Shown: piece after piece, positions 43,285 to 55,957 of the stretch
Layout of the letters: each line of letters starts with the position of its first letter
Position numbering within the stretch: the stretch's first letter is position 1
Assembly (NCBI GenBank): GCA_016858145.1
Contig: JAEHOE010000005.1
Location: forward strand, 310,001 to 374,000
Length of the DNA: 64,000 bases
Origin: Edaphochlamys debaryana
Taxonomy: Eukaryota > Chlorophyta > Chlorophyceae > Chlamydomonadales
Reading direction: 5' to 3'
Notes under the pieces: model-generated
Told to the model about the DNA's origin: nothing
What the model saw: only the letters and a program-made list of their open reading frames with translations
Databases searched by the model: none
Position numbers and translations under genes: made by a program

Positions 43285-46200
43285 ATGGCTGCCCCGCCGG
43301 CCGCTGACCAGCGGACTGGTTTCGATGACCGCGCCTTCGACACGAAGATGCAGGCCTTGTGAGTGGCGCCGCCCCAGCAGCGGCAATTCGGCCCAGGCGG
43401 CCGCTCCGCGCTCGCGCTGACCCCAAACATGTCCTGGGCCGCCTTGCAGCCTGGGTTCCAACACGGACCAGTTCTACACGGACTGGGAGGAGTCCTACGA
43501 GAGCTTCGACCAGATGAACCTGCACGAGAACCTGCTGCGCGGCATTTACGCCTACGGTGGGTTGCGAACAGGCTGGCGCATCTTTCTCTGCAGGTTTCCT
43601 CAGTTCAATTGGGGCGGGAGCGCTGGGCCGGCCTCGCCGAGCCTCGCCGCGGGCCTCTGGAGCAGGCGCAGGAGCCGGACCTTATACTGCTGTGGGGAGC
43701 ACTGGATGCTGCTCTAGCCCCGGACCTCAGCGGAGAGGGAGGACGAGGTCCAGACGCAACCGGTCGCTCGCGCGGTCGCATTGCCTCGTCGCTGGCGCTC
43801 AGGCAGCAGCCCGGCAGCGCTGGCGCTGGAAGGAGCTTTCTCGCAGAGCGCGAGGCGGCCTGGGAGGAGCGGCTCTGGGGTGCAGGCCGGACTTTGTCCA
43901 TGAGCATGCCATCGAGCTGTGGTGCCAGCCTTCCCGCCCGGCCCGCCCGTCAGCACTGACGCCCTGGCGCGGCACAGCCCCAGCGGAGCACGACACCAGC
44001 CTCTACTACTTGCACTGGGCCCTGGACCCTCGTGGCGGGAGGCGCCTTCCTGGGCCCTGACAGCTGACAGCTACACCGGCGCTGACGCCCACCGACTCGG
44101 CTCCCACCAAACGCCGCCACACACCCCTGACCCGAGCCCGTCTCCTTCCCGTCCCCGCCCCGCGCCCAGGTTTCGAGAAGCCCTCGGCCATCCAGCAGAA
44201 GGGTATCGTCCCGTACACCAAGGGCCTGGACGTGATCCAGCAGGCCCAGTCGGGCACCGGGAAGACGGCCACCTTCTGCGCCGGTATCCTGAACAACATC
44301 GACTACAGCTCGAGCGAGTGCCAGGCCCTGGTCCTGGCGCCCACCCGCGAGCTGGCGCAGCAGATCGAGAAGGTCATGCGCGCCCTGGGCGACTTCCTGC
44401 AGGTCAGCACAGCACGGACAGCACGGGCGCGGCGCGCTGCCGATCTGGGTCGGACTGGGGCTGGACGGCGGCGCGCAGCCGATCTGGGTCGGACGGGCAC
44501 GGGCACGGGCACGATGTGGGTCGGCTCGGCCTCGAGCCGGCCGGCGTGGGTCGCGTGCCGTGTGCCGTGTGATCTGGGTTGGCGCGGTCAGCGCAGCACA
44601 GCACGGTGTGTGTGGCTAGGGCCGTTGCCGTGGCTGGGGGGTTTGGCCGGCTGCGGCGTGGGAGCGGGCAGAGGTTGGACCTGGCCAGGCCTGATGCGCC
44701 CGCGGTGGTGGGCTGCCGGTGCTGAGGCACACCACGCGCTCGTGAGGGCTTCCTCTGCCGGCGAAACGCCTACAGCCTCGGAGACTGACCCGCATGGGAC
44801 CGCTGCTGTGTCCCGTTGCCCCGGGCAGGTCAAGTGCCACGCCTGCGTGGGCGGCACCAGCGTGCGCGAGGACGCCCGCATCCTGGGCGCCGGCGTGCAG
44901 GTGGGGGAGGGGAGGGAGGGGAAGGGGGAAGCTTGGGCGGGAGGAGGGAGGTGGGAAGCGGGGTTTCAGGCAGGGCGGGAGGGAAGGGGTGGCGTGGGGG
45001 CGGCGGTGGAGGGCCGGAGAGCCATATGTGGCCCCCCGGGGGCGGCCTGCGGGGAGGCCGACGTGGGGTCCGTGACTGAGGGAGGGCCCTCCACGGAAGG
45101 CCGGACGGCCGCGAGCGGCCCGCTGGACCATCTGGCGATCTGGCGATCTCCAGCTTCGTCCCGTGGAAGCCCGCCCGGAGCCCCGGACATAGCAGCTCTA
45201 GGCACCTCCTAGACGCGTGGCCGGTCCTGACGCGGCGCTTCTCTTGCGGCTCCGCCCGGCTCCGCCCCGCACGGCCTCGCAGGTGGTCGTGGGCACCCCC
45301 GGCCGCGTGTTCGACATGCTGCGCCGCCGCTACCTGCGCGCGGACAGCATCAAGATGTTCACGCTGGACGAGGCCGATGAGATGCTGTCTCGCGGCTTCA
45401 AGGACCAGATCTACGACATCTTCCAGCTGCTGCCCCCCAAGCTGCAGGTGGGGCGGGGCCGGGCTGGAGGAGGAGGAGGCAGGAGGGGGAGGGGCTGGAG
45501 GAGGCAGGAGTGGGAGTGGGAGGGGGTGCAGGAGGGCAGGGGCGGCTTTGGGGGTGGCGGGAGGTATGGGAGCGGGAGGTGTGTAGGTGCGCTGCCCCCT
45601 GCCCCCCTGGTCGCTTCTTGGATGTCCGCCTGGACATTGGAATCTGGATTCTCTGGAGCTTGCTCCATGGAGGCTGGAGCTGGAGCTGGAGCTGTATCTC
45701 AGCAGCAGCGGCCGGATGGAGGGAGGCGAAGCTCGGCGGCGAGCTGCTGCCGGGCGAGCACTGGCGGACCGGCGGGAGCTGCTCGGAGGCCCCTCCCTCG
45801 GCAGGCCCGGAGGGCGTGGAGCTGGCGGGGCCGCCCCGCAGCTGGGGGCCGCCGCTGGAGAGCCCAGCGCGCGGCCCGCAAGGGACCCGTTAGACCCACG
45901 CCCTTAGCCCCGTGGCCGGTGCCTGGAGGGCAATGAGGGCGCAGTGCTGAGTGCGGACCGCCCTGGCCCCTGCCCGGTGCGTCCGCAGGTGGGCGTGTTC
46001 TCCGCCACCCTGCCCCCTGAGGCGCTGGAGATCACCCGCAAGTTCATGAACAAGCCGGTGAGCGTAGGGGCCACGGCGGGATCACGGGGGGCGAGGGGTG
46101 GGGGTCTGGGGAGGGACTGCCGGGGCGACGGGTTCAGGGGCTGGCTCGGGCATGGTTGCGAGGGCCGAGCTGTGAGCGGGACGAACGGCGGTATCCGGGC

Positions 46201-48182
46201 AAACTTGCGGCGCGGTATCCGGGGTGGAGTGGGCATTTCTGAGGCAACAGAGGAGACAGTCCCGTCAGCGTGCCCGGCAGCGTGCCCGGCAGCCGTAGAC
46301 TGACTAGCTAGGCATGACTGACTGGAATCGGACAGCTCCGTCGGATGCTGCGGACAGGACGCTGTGGACTTGGATTTGGGAATTGGGATCGAACGGATGG
46401 CTCTGCAGCGGGGGGGCCTCGCCTTGGAAGCCTGCACCGCTTGTGCACCGGCGCGCTGAGACCGGGGGGACGCCCTGCCTTGGCCGGCCTGTGCAGGTGC
46501 GCATTCTGGTCAAGCGCGACGAGCTGACCCTGGAGGGCATCAAGCAGTTCTACGTCAACGTGGACAAGGAGGAGTGGAAGCTGGACACCCTGTGCGACCT
46601 GTACGAGACCCTGGCTATCACGCAGTCGGTCATCTTCGCCAACACCCGCCGCAAGGTGCGGCGGCGTGGGGCTGCGGAAAGCGGCCGGGGCCGGGGGCTG
46701 ACAGACTCTGGGGCATCGGTATCGGGGCCGGCGGCATCTGGGCCGGAGCGTCGCCTGAGGCTGTCTGTGGCTCTTTATGGGCGGCAGCCTTGGGCCCGAT
46801 GGCAGCAGGGTCAGGGGCACCCGTGGGGATGGGGCCGAGTCAGCACCATCGGGGCGGGGCGGGCCAGGGACGCTGGATTCCCCAGCTCTCTGCGCCCGGG
46901 GTCAAGGGCTCGCCGCTGTGTCGCTCCCCCCCTAGCCAAACCCATCACAGCTAGTACCTCCTCACCTACTTCCCACCCATGCACCCGGCCCCCAGGTGGA
47001 CTGGCTGACGGACAAGATGCGCGAGCGCGACCACACCGTGTCGGCCACGCACGGCGACATGGACCAGAACACCCGCGACGTGATCATGCGTGAGTTCCGC
47101 TCGGGCTCGTCGCGCGTGCTCATCACCACCGACCTGCTGGCGCGCGGCATCGACGTGCAGCAGGTGGGGGGGAGGGCGGGGAGGGAGGAGGGGGAAGGAG
47201 GAGGAGGGGGGGTCGGGCTGCGCTGGGCTGGCGGGGGGAGGCTGTGGGGGAGGGAGGGTTGTGGGAGGCTCAGGGTGGAGTGGGGGGTGAGAGTGAGAGG
47301 CGTCTGCGCGCTCGGGCCCGAGCTGCTCGCTGCGAAGGGTGTGGAGCTGGCGAGGAGGAGTGCCGACTGGGGACCGGCCGGCTTGAGCATGGAGCCTGCA
47401 AGCGGAGGACTGGGCGGGCGGATTCACAGCGCCTCTGGCAAAAGGCCAGGGCCCTGCCAGGCGCTGCCGCCGAGCCACGCAACCGGTCTGCCGTTCACCC
47501 TTCCCCATACTCAAGCCCTGGCCGCCGCCCCCATGCAAGCCAGCCCCTTGTTAGTTAGGTTCACCCCCTCCCCTTCCCCCCCCCTCGCCTCCCCCACCCC
47601 CCCCCACACACAGGTGTCGCTGGTGATCAACTACGACCTGCCCACCCAGCCGGAGAACTACCTGCACCGCATCGGCCGCTCGGGCCGCTTCGGCCGCAAG
47701 GGCGTGGCCATCAACTTCGTCTCCAAGGTGGGGGGGAGGCGGGGCAGTGGGGGGGCCTGGGCTCTGGGCCTGGGTGGGCTGGGGCAGGGGCGGGGGCAGG
47801 GTCGGGCGGGGGGAGCAGGGGCAGGGGCAGGCGCGGTGGGGGCCACTCCGGGCACCCCGCGCTCCTAGGGAGCCTAGCCACACCCTTGTGAGGCTGCTCA
47901 ACCAATCGCGCTTCCGTCCTCACGCCCTGGCCTGCCTGGACCTTTCTTCATCTTTTTTTACCCTCTTAGGACGACGAGCGCATGCTCCATGCCTGCATCC
48001 CCTCACTCTTTTCACGTCGTATCGTGCCTCACAGCTCTCAACCAACCGCTCACTCGCCCTGCCACCCTGCGCTCTTCCGCTGCTCCCAACTGCAGGACGA
48101 CGAGCGCATGCTCCAGGACATCCAGCGCTTCTACAACACCGTGATCGAGGAGCTGCCCTCGAACGTGGCCGACCTCATCTAA
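43285..48182 (+). CDS. EIF4A: Eukaryotic translation initiation factor 4A (DEAD-box RNA helicase)
   Basis: eIF4A unwinds mRNA 5' leaders as part of eIF4F in the cytosol. Ten in-phase exons give 415 residues, the usual length: 43285-43358, 43450-43556, 44170-44402, 44829-44900, 45283-45447, 45989-46057, 46497-46655, 46996-47163, 47614-47727 and 48096-48182. Motifs in order are the Q-motif region [18 protein letters not shown] (I), PTRELA (Ia), TPGR (Ib), DEAD (II), SAT (III), [10 protein letters not shown] (IV), [13 protein letters not shown] (V) and [13 protein letters not shown] (VI). The protein ends [10 protein letters not shown]. The N-terminus [15 protein letters not shown] is specific to this lineage. 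A truncated copy of the exon 10 start with its own acceptor lies in intron 9 at 47970-47989. Confidence 0.97.
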
Positions 48183-49759
48183 GCGGCCGCGGAGGCTGCG
48201 CGCCCGCGCCTGGGCCCGTGCGGGCGGGCGGGCGGGCGGGCGCCCCTGCGCGTGCCGGTGGGGACTGCAGCCGCCGCTGCGGAGCCCCGGAGGTCGCGCG
48301 GGAGGATGGGATGAGGAAGGAGGGAGCCGTCGCAGGACGGTCGGGCCTGGGGGCTTGGCGCGCTGCCGCCCCCCGCCCGTTGCGTGCTGCGATGCGCTGT
48401 GCTGTGCGCGGTTTGGCGGGCGTGCTGCGATCTCGCCGGAGTGAGCGGGGGAGAGAAGCTGAGTGAAGGTGCGGTGCGAGGGCGCGTGCTGTCGCCGCCA
48501 CAGACTGAGAGAGCGGCCGAGCAGGACTCATGATGCGGCAGGAGTTCGAGAAGGCCGGTTTGAAGAGAATACCACACAAGTCAATGACTTGCTGAGCCGA
48601 ATGACTCCGCCCCCGTGACCATGCAATATCGAGCCCACCCCAACAAGGCATCCGCTCTGCGCCTCGGCCCGTGCAGCGCCTCTCTCCCCTCGCCAGGAGT
48701 GCGGCATTACTTATGTCACATGCTCGTCCAACTCGGGGTCCATTGCAGCGGGTGTAGAACAAAACAACGAAGCGAAGCGCTTGGTAGGAGTGCAGCGGGG
48801 AAGGAGTGCTAGACTAGGGCTCTCCTCCAGCCCCAACGGCTCCAACCAACGGTGTTGCACGTGCACCTCACCAGACACCCGCTGGCTGCGGGCCAGCCGG
48901 GCGCACCACGCCGAGGCCCCTGTCCCCATGTCACAGTAATGCATGCTGCAGTAATGTGGGTAACTCTCCTACGACCCCATCAAATCTATTCGCCAGCAAG
49001 CAGCAACTCTTGGGTACTTCAAACCCTGACGTGGACAGCCTCCAGCTCCTTCCCCAAAGACACTTGCGTTTGGCCAAAGGCCAAAGCACACGGGAGCCAC
49101 CGAAGACTGCGCAAAGCGCCGCCGCTCTGGGGATAGGTACAGACCTACAGCCTCAACAAAGCCAACAGCCATGCTCGCCTCCTGCGCATCAAACCACACC
49201 GCGAGGCCAGCTATCCTGTCAGCCCCGCCTGTGCCACCTTCAGAGCTGGCCTACCGTATCCTGACGGCCCCGCCTGCGCGGGGCAGCTCCTGAGGTCCTG
49301 ACATCTAGGGAGTCAAGGCCTCCGCTACACAGGCCCAGGCCGCCGAGCCCAGCCTCCATCCTCCAGCTCCCGACCCTCCTCACCTCTGTCCACCCTACCC
49401 ACGCTGAACCTCTCGCAGCCTCGGCTCGGAGCTGGGTCCCGCTGTAAACATCGCATCCTGCCCACCCCAGACTCTCTGCCTCTTCGTCTCGGCCCGTCCG
49501 CCGTCAACGCCATCGTCCCGCGCCACCAACTGCACGCCCAGACCCACCCCTGCCACACGTCAAGGTAGCCAGACCCAGGCTGTTTAGACACAAAGCCGCC
49601 TCACATTGTCTGACGGCCCTGCACGGTTCCGAATTTCACTGTGCCTCCTGCTCTCCTTCCGGCTAGTCCTTCGCGCCTAGATCCCCAGGGTTGCCCGTCG
49701 CAAACCTGTTCCCCTGCAATAATACCCTTACTGCACAGCGCCATTACCCCTGCAGCTGG
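48183..49759. other. Convergent gap between eIF4A and the first F-box/LRR-like gene
   Basis: The gap holds both 3' UTRs. A stretch at 49401-49467 resembles 2922-2987 (dispersed repeat). The only TGTAA noticed (49443-49447) lies inside that repeat, 1.26 kb after the eIF4A stop, so I do not assign it. No gene was recognised. Confidence 0.4.
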
Positions 49760-52222
49760 TCAGAGGACACGCACGCCCATGAGCTGGGCCCGTGCCGCGA
49801 CCCACGTGTCAACGGTCCACATCAGCCGCTCCGCCCTGCCCCAGCGCAGCCCGCTGCCCTCCTCCACGCCGTCCCACACCGCCTGCAGCACCTGCGGGGC
49901 CGGGGGAGGCGGTCGGGAAGGAGCGGCGGAGGTCACGGGGGAGGAGAGTAGGCGTTGAGGCCCGCAACGCTGCAAGCAGGTCTAGCGGCACAGCCCTTGC
50001 TCCCGACGTCCCGAGCCCCTAAAGCACGGCTCTTCTCTCCAGACTGCAGGGGCCTCAAAACCCCACCCCACGCCACTCGCTGCCCGCACGACCTTAAGCG
50101 CCACAACCCAGTACTCCCAGTAGCCCCATATCAATAGGCCATCTTTCCAATTCCCCACCTGCGCCGCCGCCGCCTCCAGCAAGCCATGCACCTCGGGCGC
50201 CCCCGGCCACACGCCCGCCGCCAGCACGGTGGGGACCACGCGGGCGGCGCTGCCACACACGGCCGCGCGGGGGTCGCCCCGCCGCGCGGCGTGGACCATG
50301 GCCCACAGCGCCCCCAGGCTGCAGCTGAGCACGGCGCCGCCGGCCTCGGGCAGCGGCAGGGAGGCCGCGAAGCGCCCCTCCTCCAGCTCCACCTCGAGCT
50401 TGCGCAGCCACTGGGACAGGCGAAACGTGTAGCCGACCAGCGCCTCGGTCTGCTGCTCCCGCGACTGGCCCGCGCCCGCGGCCCGCCAGCCCTCCTCCCG
50501 GGCCATGGACATGAGGTCCGGCCCCCGCAGCAGCACCACCACGCGGTGCCCCTCCTCCTCGGCGCGCAGCGTGTGGGGCCAGCCCTCGGCAGCCCCCGCC
50601 GCCGCCAGCCGCCGCGTCGCCATGGCGAGGAGGTCGCCCGGGCCGCCGAGGGACGTGAAGCCGCTGCGGCCCAGAAGGGATGCGAAGCACGTGCGGCCAG
50701 ACGCCAGCGCCCCGCCGTGGGGCGGCGGCTCGGGAATTTCGCCCAGGCTTAGTGGGGGCACGCGGGGGGAGAGGTGCAGGTAGCGTGGCCAGCCCAGGAG
50801 CTGCACCAGCTGGGCTGTGTCCCAGGGGCCGGTCGCAGCGGCGAGGCTCGCAAGCCCCACCACGTCGCACCGCTGCACCAGGTCCCGCACCGCATGGGGC
50901 ATGTGGTCCCCCGTCTCCAGGCGGCAGCCCAGGTCGAGGCTCTGCAGGCGCGGGCCCATGGCGCGGCTGTCCATGAGCACCTTGCACAGCGTCCCCAGCT
51001 CCGCCAGCTCCAGCTCTGGCAGCGCGGCCGGGTCCGCAGCGGGGCCGGGTGCGGGCGCCGGCGGCAGCTCCACGGCGGTGAGCTTGCCGGCGGCGAAGCT
51101 GAAGGCCAGGCTGTGCCGGGTCGCGGGGGCGGCGCGGCCGCCTCCGGGCGGCGGCGGGGGCCGCAGGATGGCGCACAGGCGCAGCGCGAGGCGGGTGAGG
51201 TGGGGCGGCAGGCGGCCGCCCAGGATGCGGCCCAGGCGGGCCCGGTCGATGACCAGGGCGGCGCTGCTCGCGCGTGCCATGTCCGCCTCCGTGCCGTACA
51301 CCGTGAGCTCGCGAAGCGCCGTCAGGCGGCTGAGGGGCTGCAGGGAGGCGTCGTCGCCGAAGGGGGGGGCGCCGCTGCCCGGGCTCAGCCGGATGCTCAG
51401 GACTGTAACGCGGGGCGCTAGTGCCGTGAAGATGGGGCCGGGCTTGAGCCCCACCCTCATCTCCAGGTGCTCCAGGCCTTTGAGGTCGGTGAAGGCGCCA
51501 ATCACGAGAGCAGCAATTGCCTCGTCCGCGCAGGCGGGCTGTGGAGGGCAGGGGTGGTGGAGGATGTGGGTAGGAGGGTGAGGGCGGCAGCAAGGGGGTT
51601 CAGAGCCCAGTCAGGCCCGTGGGGGGCTATGGCGCGGTCCCAAGCAGCAAACATGGATCAAAGGCTCACCTCGGCGCACTGCAGCGACACGCGCTGTAGC
51701 GATGGCAGCGCACGCAGCATTGCGCCTACAGCTTGCGCCGGGAGCACCGTGTCCTCCGCTGCCACCTGGTCGGGGGAAAGGCGAGGGGTAAAAGGGGCGG
51801 GCATGTTGCAAATGGGGCACGCGTGCCGGAGAGTTCCGGAGGAAGGTGGGCCCAAACCTCGGGCTCACCAGGCGGAGCGACTTGAGATGCTTTCGCAAAT
51901 CATCCGAGCAAGCCGAAAGGAGCCCAACCAGAGCGTCGGCCAGGCTAGCCGCGGCTGGTGCGCTCACAGCGCCACTGACGTCCAGCGTCAAGTCGCAGAG
52001 CCGCGGCCACCGCTTGAGGGGGAAGCCAGCAAGTGGCACGGCGGCACCGCTTAAGCATAGCCGCAGCTGCGATACGTGCGCGTCCAGGCCCATCCTCAGC
52101 GCCTTGCACGCCGCCCGCGCGTTCCGAAAGTCGACTGAGCTGGCCTGCCTCAGTACACTGATTATGGTCTCCCATCCGTCGAGGGGCAACGCGCCGAGCA
52201 CGTCGCTGAGCGAAGAATTCAT
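49760..52222 (-). CDS. F-box/LRR-like protein, paralogue 1
   Basis: Four in-phase minus-strand exons (52222-51869, 51765-51670, 51538-50159 and 49891-49760) encode 653 residues. The N-terminus SDVLGALPLDGWETIISVLR with RAACKALRMGLDAHV resembles an F-box helix set. Leucine-rich segments follow (LRLCL, LCDLTLDV, LKSLRL, LQRVSLQCAE, LEHLEMRV), suggesting degenerate LRRs. The Ala/Pro-rich middle and C-terminal parts match nothing I recognise. If the F-box reading is right it would be a substrate adaptor of an SCF ubiquitin ligase, but that is inference. It lies head to head with a paralogue 280 bp away, and residues encoded by 50944-51400 are almost identical between the two. Confidence 0.75.
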
Positions 52223-52502
52223 GCTGGCGTTTCTAGGGCTTGAGCGAAGCGCTTGCGGGGTTGTGGAGCAAAGTCTTGGCTCCAGGCTTTAGGTTATCTA
52301 CAGTGCGGAGTGAGCAAGCGAGCGCGGTTGGGCGCATGGCCTCGAAGCGCAGCACGCAGCACAGCTGATGAGCTCTGCCGCTCAGCATCGAGGAAGCTCC
52401 GTGGCTGAATGCCCCCGCGACGCAACCGCTTCGCTTCCTACACAGCCCAACACCGCTTCGCCGGGGCCTTCAGGCTGTTGGAGGCCTTTGGCGCGCCAAG
52501 CA
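52223..52502. promoter_or_regulatory. Shared 280-bp bidirectional promoter region
   Basis: The two F-box/LRR-like paralogues start 280 bp apart on opposite strands, so their promoters must overlap or be shared. No TATA box was seen. The arrangement is what an inverted duplication of one gene would leave. Confidence 0.5.
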
Positions 52503-54765
52503 ATGCGAGCAACGCTGCTCAACGATGTCCTCTCCGCGCTGCCTCTGCAGGCCTATGACACTATTATCCATGCGCTGAGGCGGGATAGCCAGGTCGACCT
52601 GCGGCATGCCCGTCAATCCTGCGTCCAGCGCCTGTAGGACGCGTCTTGAGGCGCTGACCATCGACGCCAGCCAGTGCAGCGATGGGGACGAGCTGGCAGA
52701 GTACCTGGAGCTTCCTCTCGCAGGCTCCACAGTCGCGGAGCGCAAGCGCATCAAGTCCCTGACCATAGTCGCGGATGAGGACGATGGGGTCTCAGCCCGT
52801 GCGGTGGCCCTGCTCGTGCGGTCGCTCCCTTCGCTGCAGTCCCTGTCGCTGCGGTGCTCAGAGGTAGGCTGCAGCTTGCCCACGCGTCGCCCCTCGCGTG
52901 CAGATCGCGCTCAACGGCCTGCCCCTCTGCCCGCGTGTGACTGACTGACACACCCCGCCTGACCACCCTTTCTCCCCCCCTGTCCCCCACAGCCCAGCGG
53001 CATGCACCCCGCGAGCGCAGCGCAGCTGGTCAGCGCCGTGGAGGACCTGCTTAGCCTGCAGCAGCTCACCATGTCCGTGGGGCTCAAGCCCGGACCCGTC
53101 TTCACGGGCCTGGCCTCCCGCCTGACGCAGCTCAGCATCCGGCTGAGCCCGGGCAGCGGCGGCCCCCCCTTCGGCGACGACGCCTCCCTGCAGCCCCTCA
53201 GCCGCCTGACGGCGCTCCGCGAGCTCACGGTGTACGGCACGGAGGCGGACATGGCACGCGCGAGCAGCGCCGCCCTGGTCATCGACCGGGCCCGCCTGGG
53301 CCGCATCCTGGGCGGCCGCCTGCCGCCCCACCTCACCCGCCTCGCGCTGCGCCTGTGCGCCATCCTGCGGCCCCCGCCGCCGCCCGGAGGCGGCCGCGCC
53401 ACCCCCGCGGCCCGGCACAGCCTGGCCTTCAGCTTCGCCGCCGGCAAGCTCACCGCCGTGGAGCTGCCGCCGGCGCCCGCACCCGGCCCCGCTGCGGACC
53501 CGGCCGCGCTGCCAGAGCTGGAGCTGGCGGAGCTGGGGACGCTGTGCAAGGTGCTCATGGACAGCCGCGCCATGGGCCCGCGCCTGCCCCGCCTCTTCCT
53601 CGGGTGCGTCCTAAACGCCGCCGAGATCTCGCCCTTCAACCACCCCTGGAGCGATCACATGGAGGCCGCGGACGCCTTCCTGGGCCGCTGCGACTCCACG
53701 CACCTGCAGGCCCTCGACTTCGACTGCGGCGCCTGGAAAGTCCACGAACTGGTGAGCCTGCTCGGCACCTGGCCGCTGCAGCTGCGCCTCTCCCCCAGCC
53801 TTGCGCTGAGGCTGGGGCCGCAGCCGGACACCCCCGGCCCCGCCTGCAGCGCCCTGGCCGCGGCAACCCACCTGCCCAGCCCCATCGACCCACTGGACCT
53901 GCCCGGACTGGCACTTCGCCGCCTGGCCGCCGCCTGTGCCGCCTTCAACTGGGAGCGCAAGCTCGAGATCCACCGCGAGACGCGGCACCTGTTCCCGCCA
54001 GAGGTGCTGGAGCGCATGCCGGGTCCGTACGTGGTGCTGATGCTGCGCGGGCCGGGCCTGGAGGAGGTCTGTCGCGACCCAGATGAGGAGCTGCAGTCGT
54101 GGGTGCGCGACCTGATGTTCGAGGTGGAGGGCTCCTGCTTCGAGTCATACACCGCGCTGCCGCGCGCCGGTGCCGTGCTGCTGAGCTGCCGCGCGGATGT
54201 GCTGCGGAGAGTGCGGGAGGTGGCGCGGACGCAGCCCTACAGCGTGGCGGCAGGCGTGGTGGCGACGGTCGTGGGGGTGGGCGGCGATCGGTGGTGGCCG
54301 AACCGGGTCGGGGCGGCGCCCTCGATCAAGGCGCTGCTGGAGGAGGCGGTGGCACAGGTGGGAGCCGCGGGCGTGTTGGGGGCGTGGGCGGCGGCCGCCC
54401 CGTCATGGTCCGGGGAAAGTGTGTGGGCTGCTCGTGTACCGGTATGCCAGGGAAACCTCAGCTCGGCGGAGAGCCGGCCAGCCTTAGGGAGTGACCCCTT
54501 TGGTGCCGTTCCTGTGTTCTGACCGTCCTGCTACTCACCCACTTCCACTCCTTCCCTTCCACCTCCCCCGGCCCCGCAGGTGCTGCAGGCGGTGTGGGAC
54601 GGCGTGGAGGAGGGCAGCGGGCTGCGCTGGGGCAGGGCGGAGCGGCTGGCCTGGATCTGCAGCGCCTGGGAGGGCACACATGTGCTTTGGGACGAGAAGT
54701 CCGCCGAGGGGATCGTGGACCTGCTGGGGACGCTCGACGAGTGGTGCATGCAGTCCGCCGCCTAG
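52503..54765 (+). CDS. F-box/LRR-like protein, paralogue 2, N-terminal frame broken
   Basis: Exons C (52993-54357) and D (54580-54765) are intact and parallel those of the paralogue at 49760-52222. The upstream part ends at 52863. MRATLLNDVLSALP at 52503 is homologous to the other gene's start, but this frame meets a stop at 52635-52637. The homologous frame that continues (LEALTIDASQCSDGDELAEY) is shifted by one base and is open only from ATG 52606. So either the gene lost its F-box-like N-terminus by a small indel near 52610-52640, or translation starts at 52606. Exon D encodes VLQAVWDGVEEGSGLRWGRA and ends EWCMQSAA. Function is unknown beyond the paralogue's description. Confidence 0.65.
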
Positions 54766-55213
54766 GGGATCAGAAGCAAAGCGCAGTGCAGCTCAGTGCA
54801 CGAGGGTTGTGCAAACATGCAACAGCGTTGAAGGGGTAGGGGTAGGGTGTGTCGCATGTGAGGCACGGGTGTGAGGAACGAAACGTCAACGTTGTCTGAT
54901 TCTGTTTGCACTTGACTGAACATGGTTGTCAGGCCTAGTTGCCGGCACGGCTGGTTTGCGGGCAGGGCCAGGCCCCGGGGGTCCGCTGGGGGGGGGGGGG
55001 AAAGGCTGGTGCAGGGTTCGTGCCGGTGTGATCGGCATTGGCCGAGTGTCCGCAGGTTGGCGCGGCGGAGTGCATGCCCGGCGCCCTTATGAGTGAAGTA
55101 TCGCATAAGCATGCTACGATCGTGCTAGCTGCCGGGCCGCCCGCGGCGGCTACCAGCCCATCCCGTATGTGGGCGTGACATGATCGTGCTCCTTGACCGG
55201 GCCCTTACGGCCC

Positions 55214-55218
55214 TGTAA
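55214..55218 (+). promoter_or_regulatory. Candidate TGTAA poly(A) signal of paralogue 2
   Basis: TGTAA lies 449 bp after the stop codon at 54763-54765, a usual distance in volvocine algae. Confidence 0.5.
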
Positions 55219-55957
55219 CATGCCCTGCGAAGGCATGTGCCTGGGCTGGGCAGGGCCTGGCGAGGCGGAGCATAATCGTATGGGCGAGGCCCAGAGCTGT
55301 TAGTTTAGCTGACCCATGGCATGGTGTTGTACAGGAGTTTGGGGAGAGTGAGGCTGGAGGGTCTGGCTATAGGCTAGGAATGAGGAGTATCAGCCATGGC
55401 GCCCGAGCGGGCCGCCAGGCTGTGAAGACTTATCACCGATAGCTTTTGAAGTCGGGCTAGCGACTGTGTGCTAGGGTGGGGTGCATACGGCATCTAAGCT
55501 CAGCCGTCGGAGCTGTTGTTTGCTTAACTGCTTGAGTGGACGGGCAGCGGTTGGCAGACGCCCTGCGGGGCACTGCCCTCCCTGATCTCCCTTGCAAAGA
55601 CGCTCCACAGCGCTCCATAGCTGATCGGGGCAGCAAATACCAGGCGGCCCGTGGGGCTTCTGGGCACCGCTGCAAGGATATCAGGAGTGCGCAGTGGACA
55701 TGCAGCAGTGTAAGCTGTGGAAGCTGCAGCCAAGAATGACGGGGGGATGTCCTGGAGGCCGCCTAGCACTGGCTGATTAAGTTGACACCACGCGAGCTCC
55801 TCAGGGTGGAGCTGGGGGGGCTACAGGGACACAGCTAGCTATCACTCATGGCTGCTGGGGCTTCAAAGTCAGGGCTGCTTTGAGCTGGGCCTGGCTGGTC
55901 TGATGACACACCGGGCAGCACCATAGCGGGTCGGGGACGCCTTGCATTGACTTGAGC

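Noticed and set aside
50774..51581. Plus-strand open frames opposite the first F-box/LRR-like gene
   Set aside because: They mirror the minus-strand coding exon and repeat as the same shadow opposite the conversion tract in paralogue 2.
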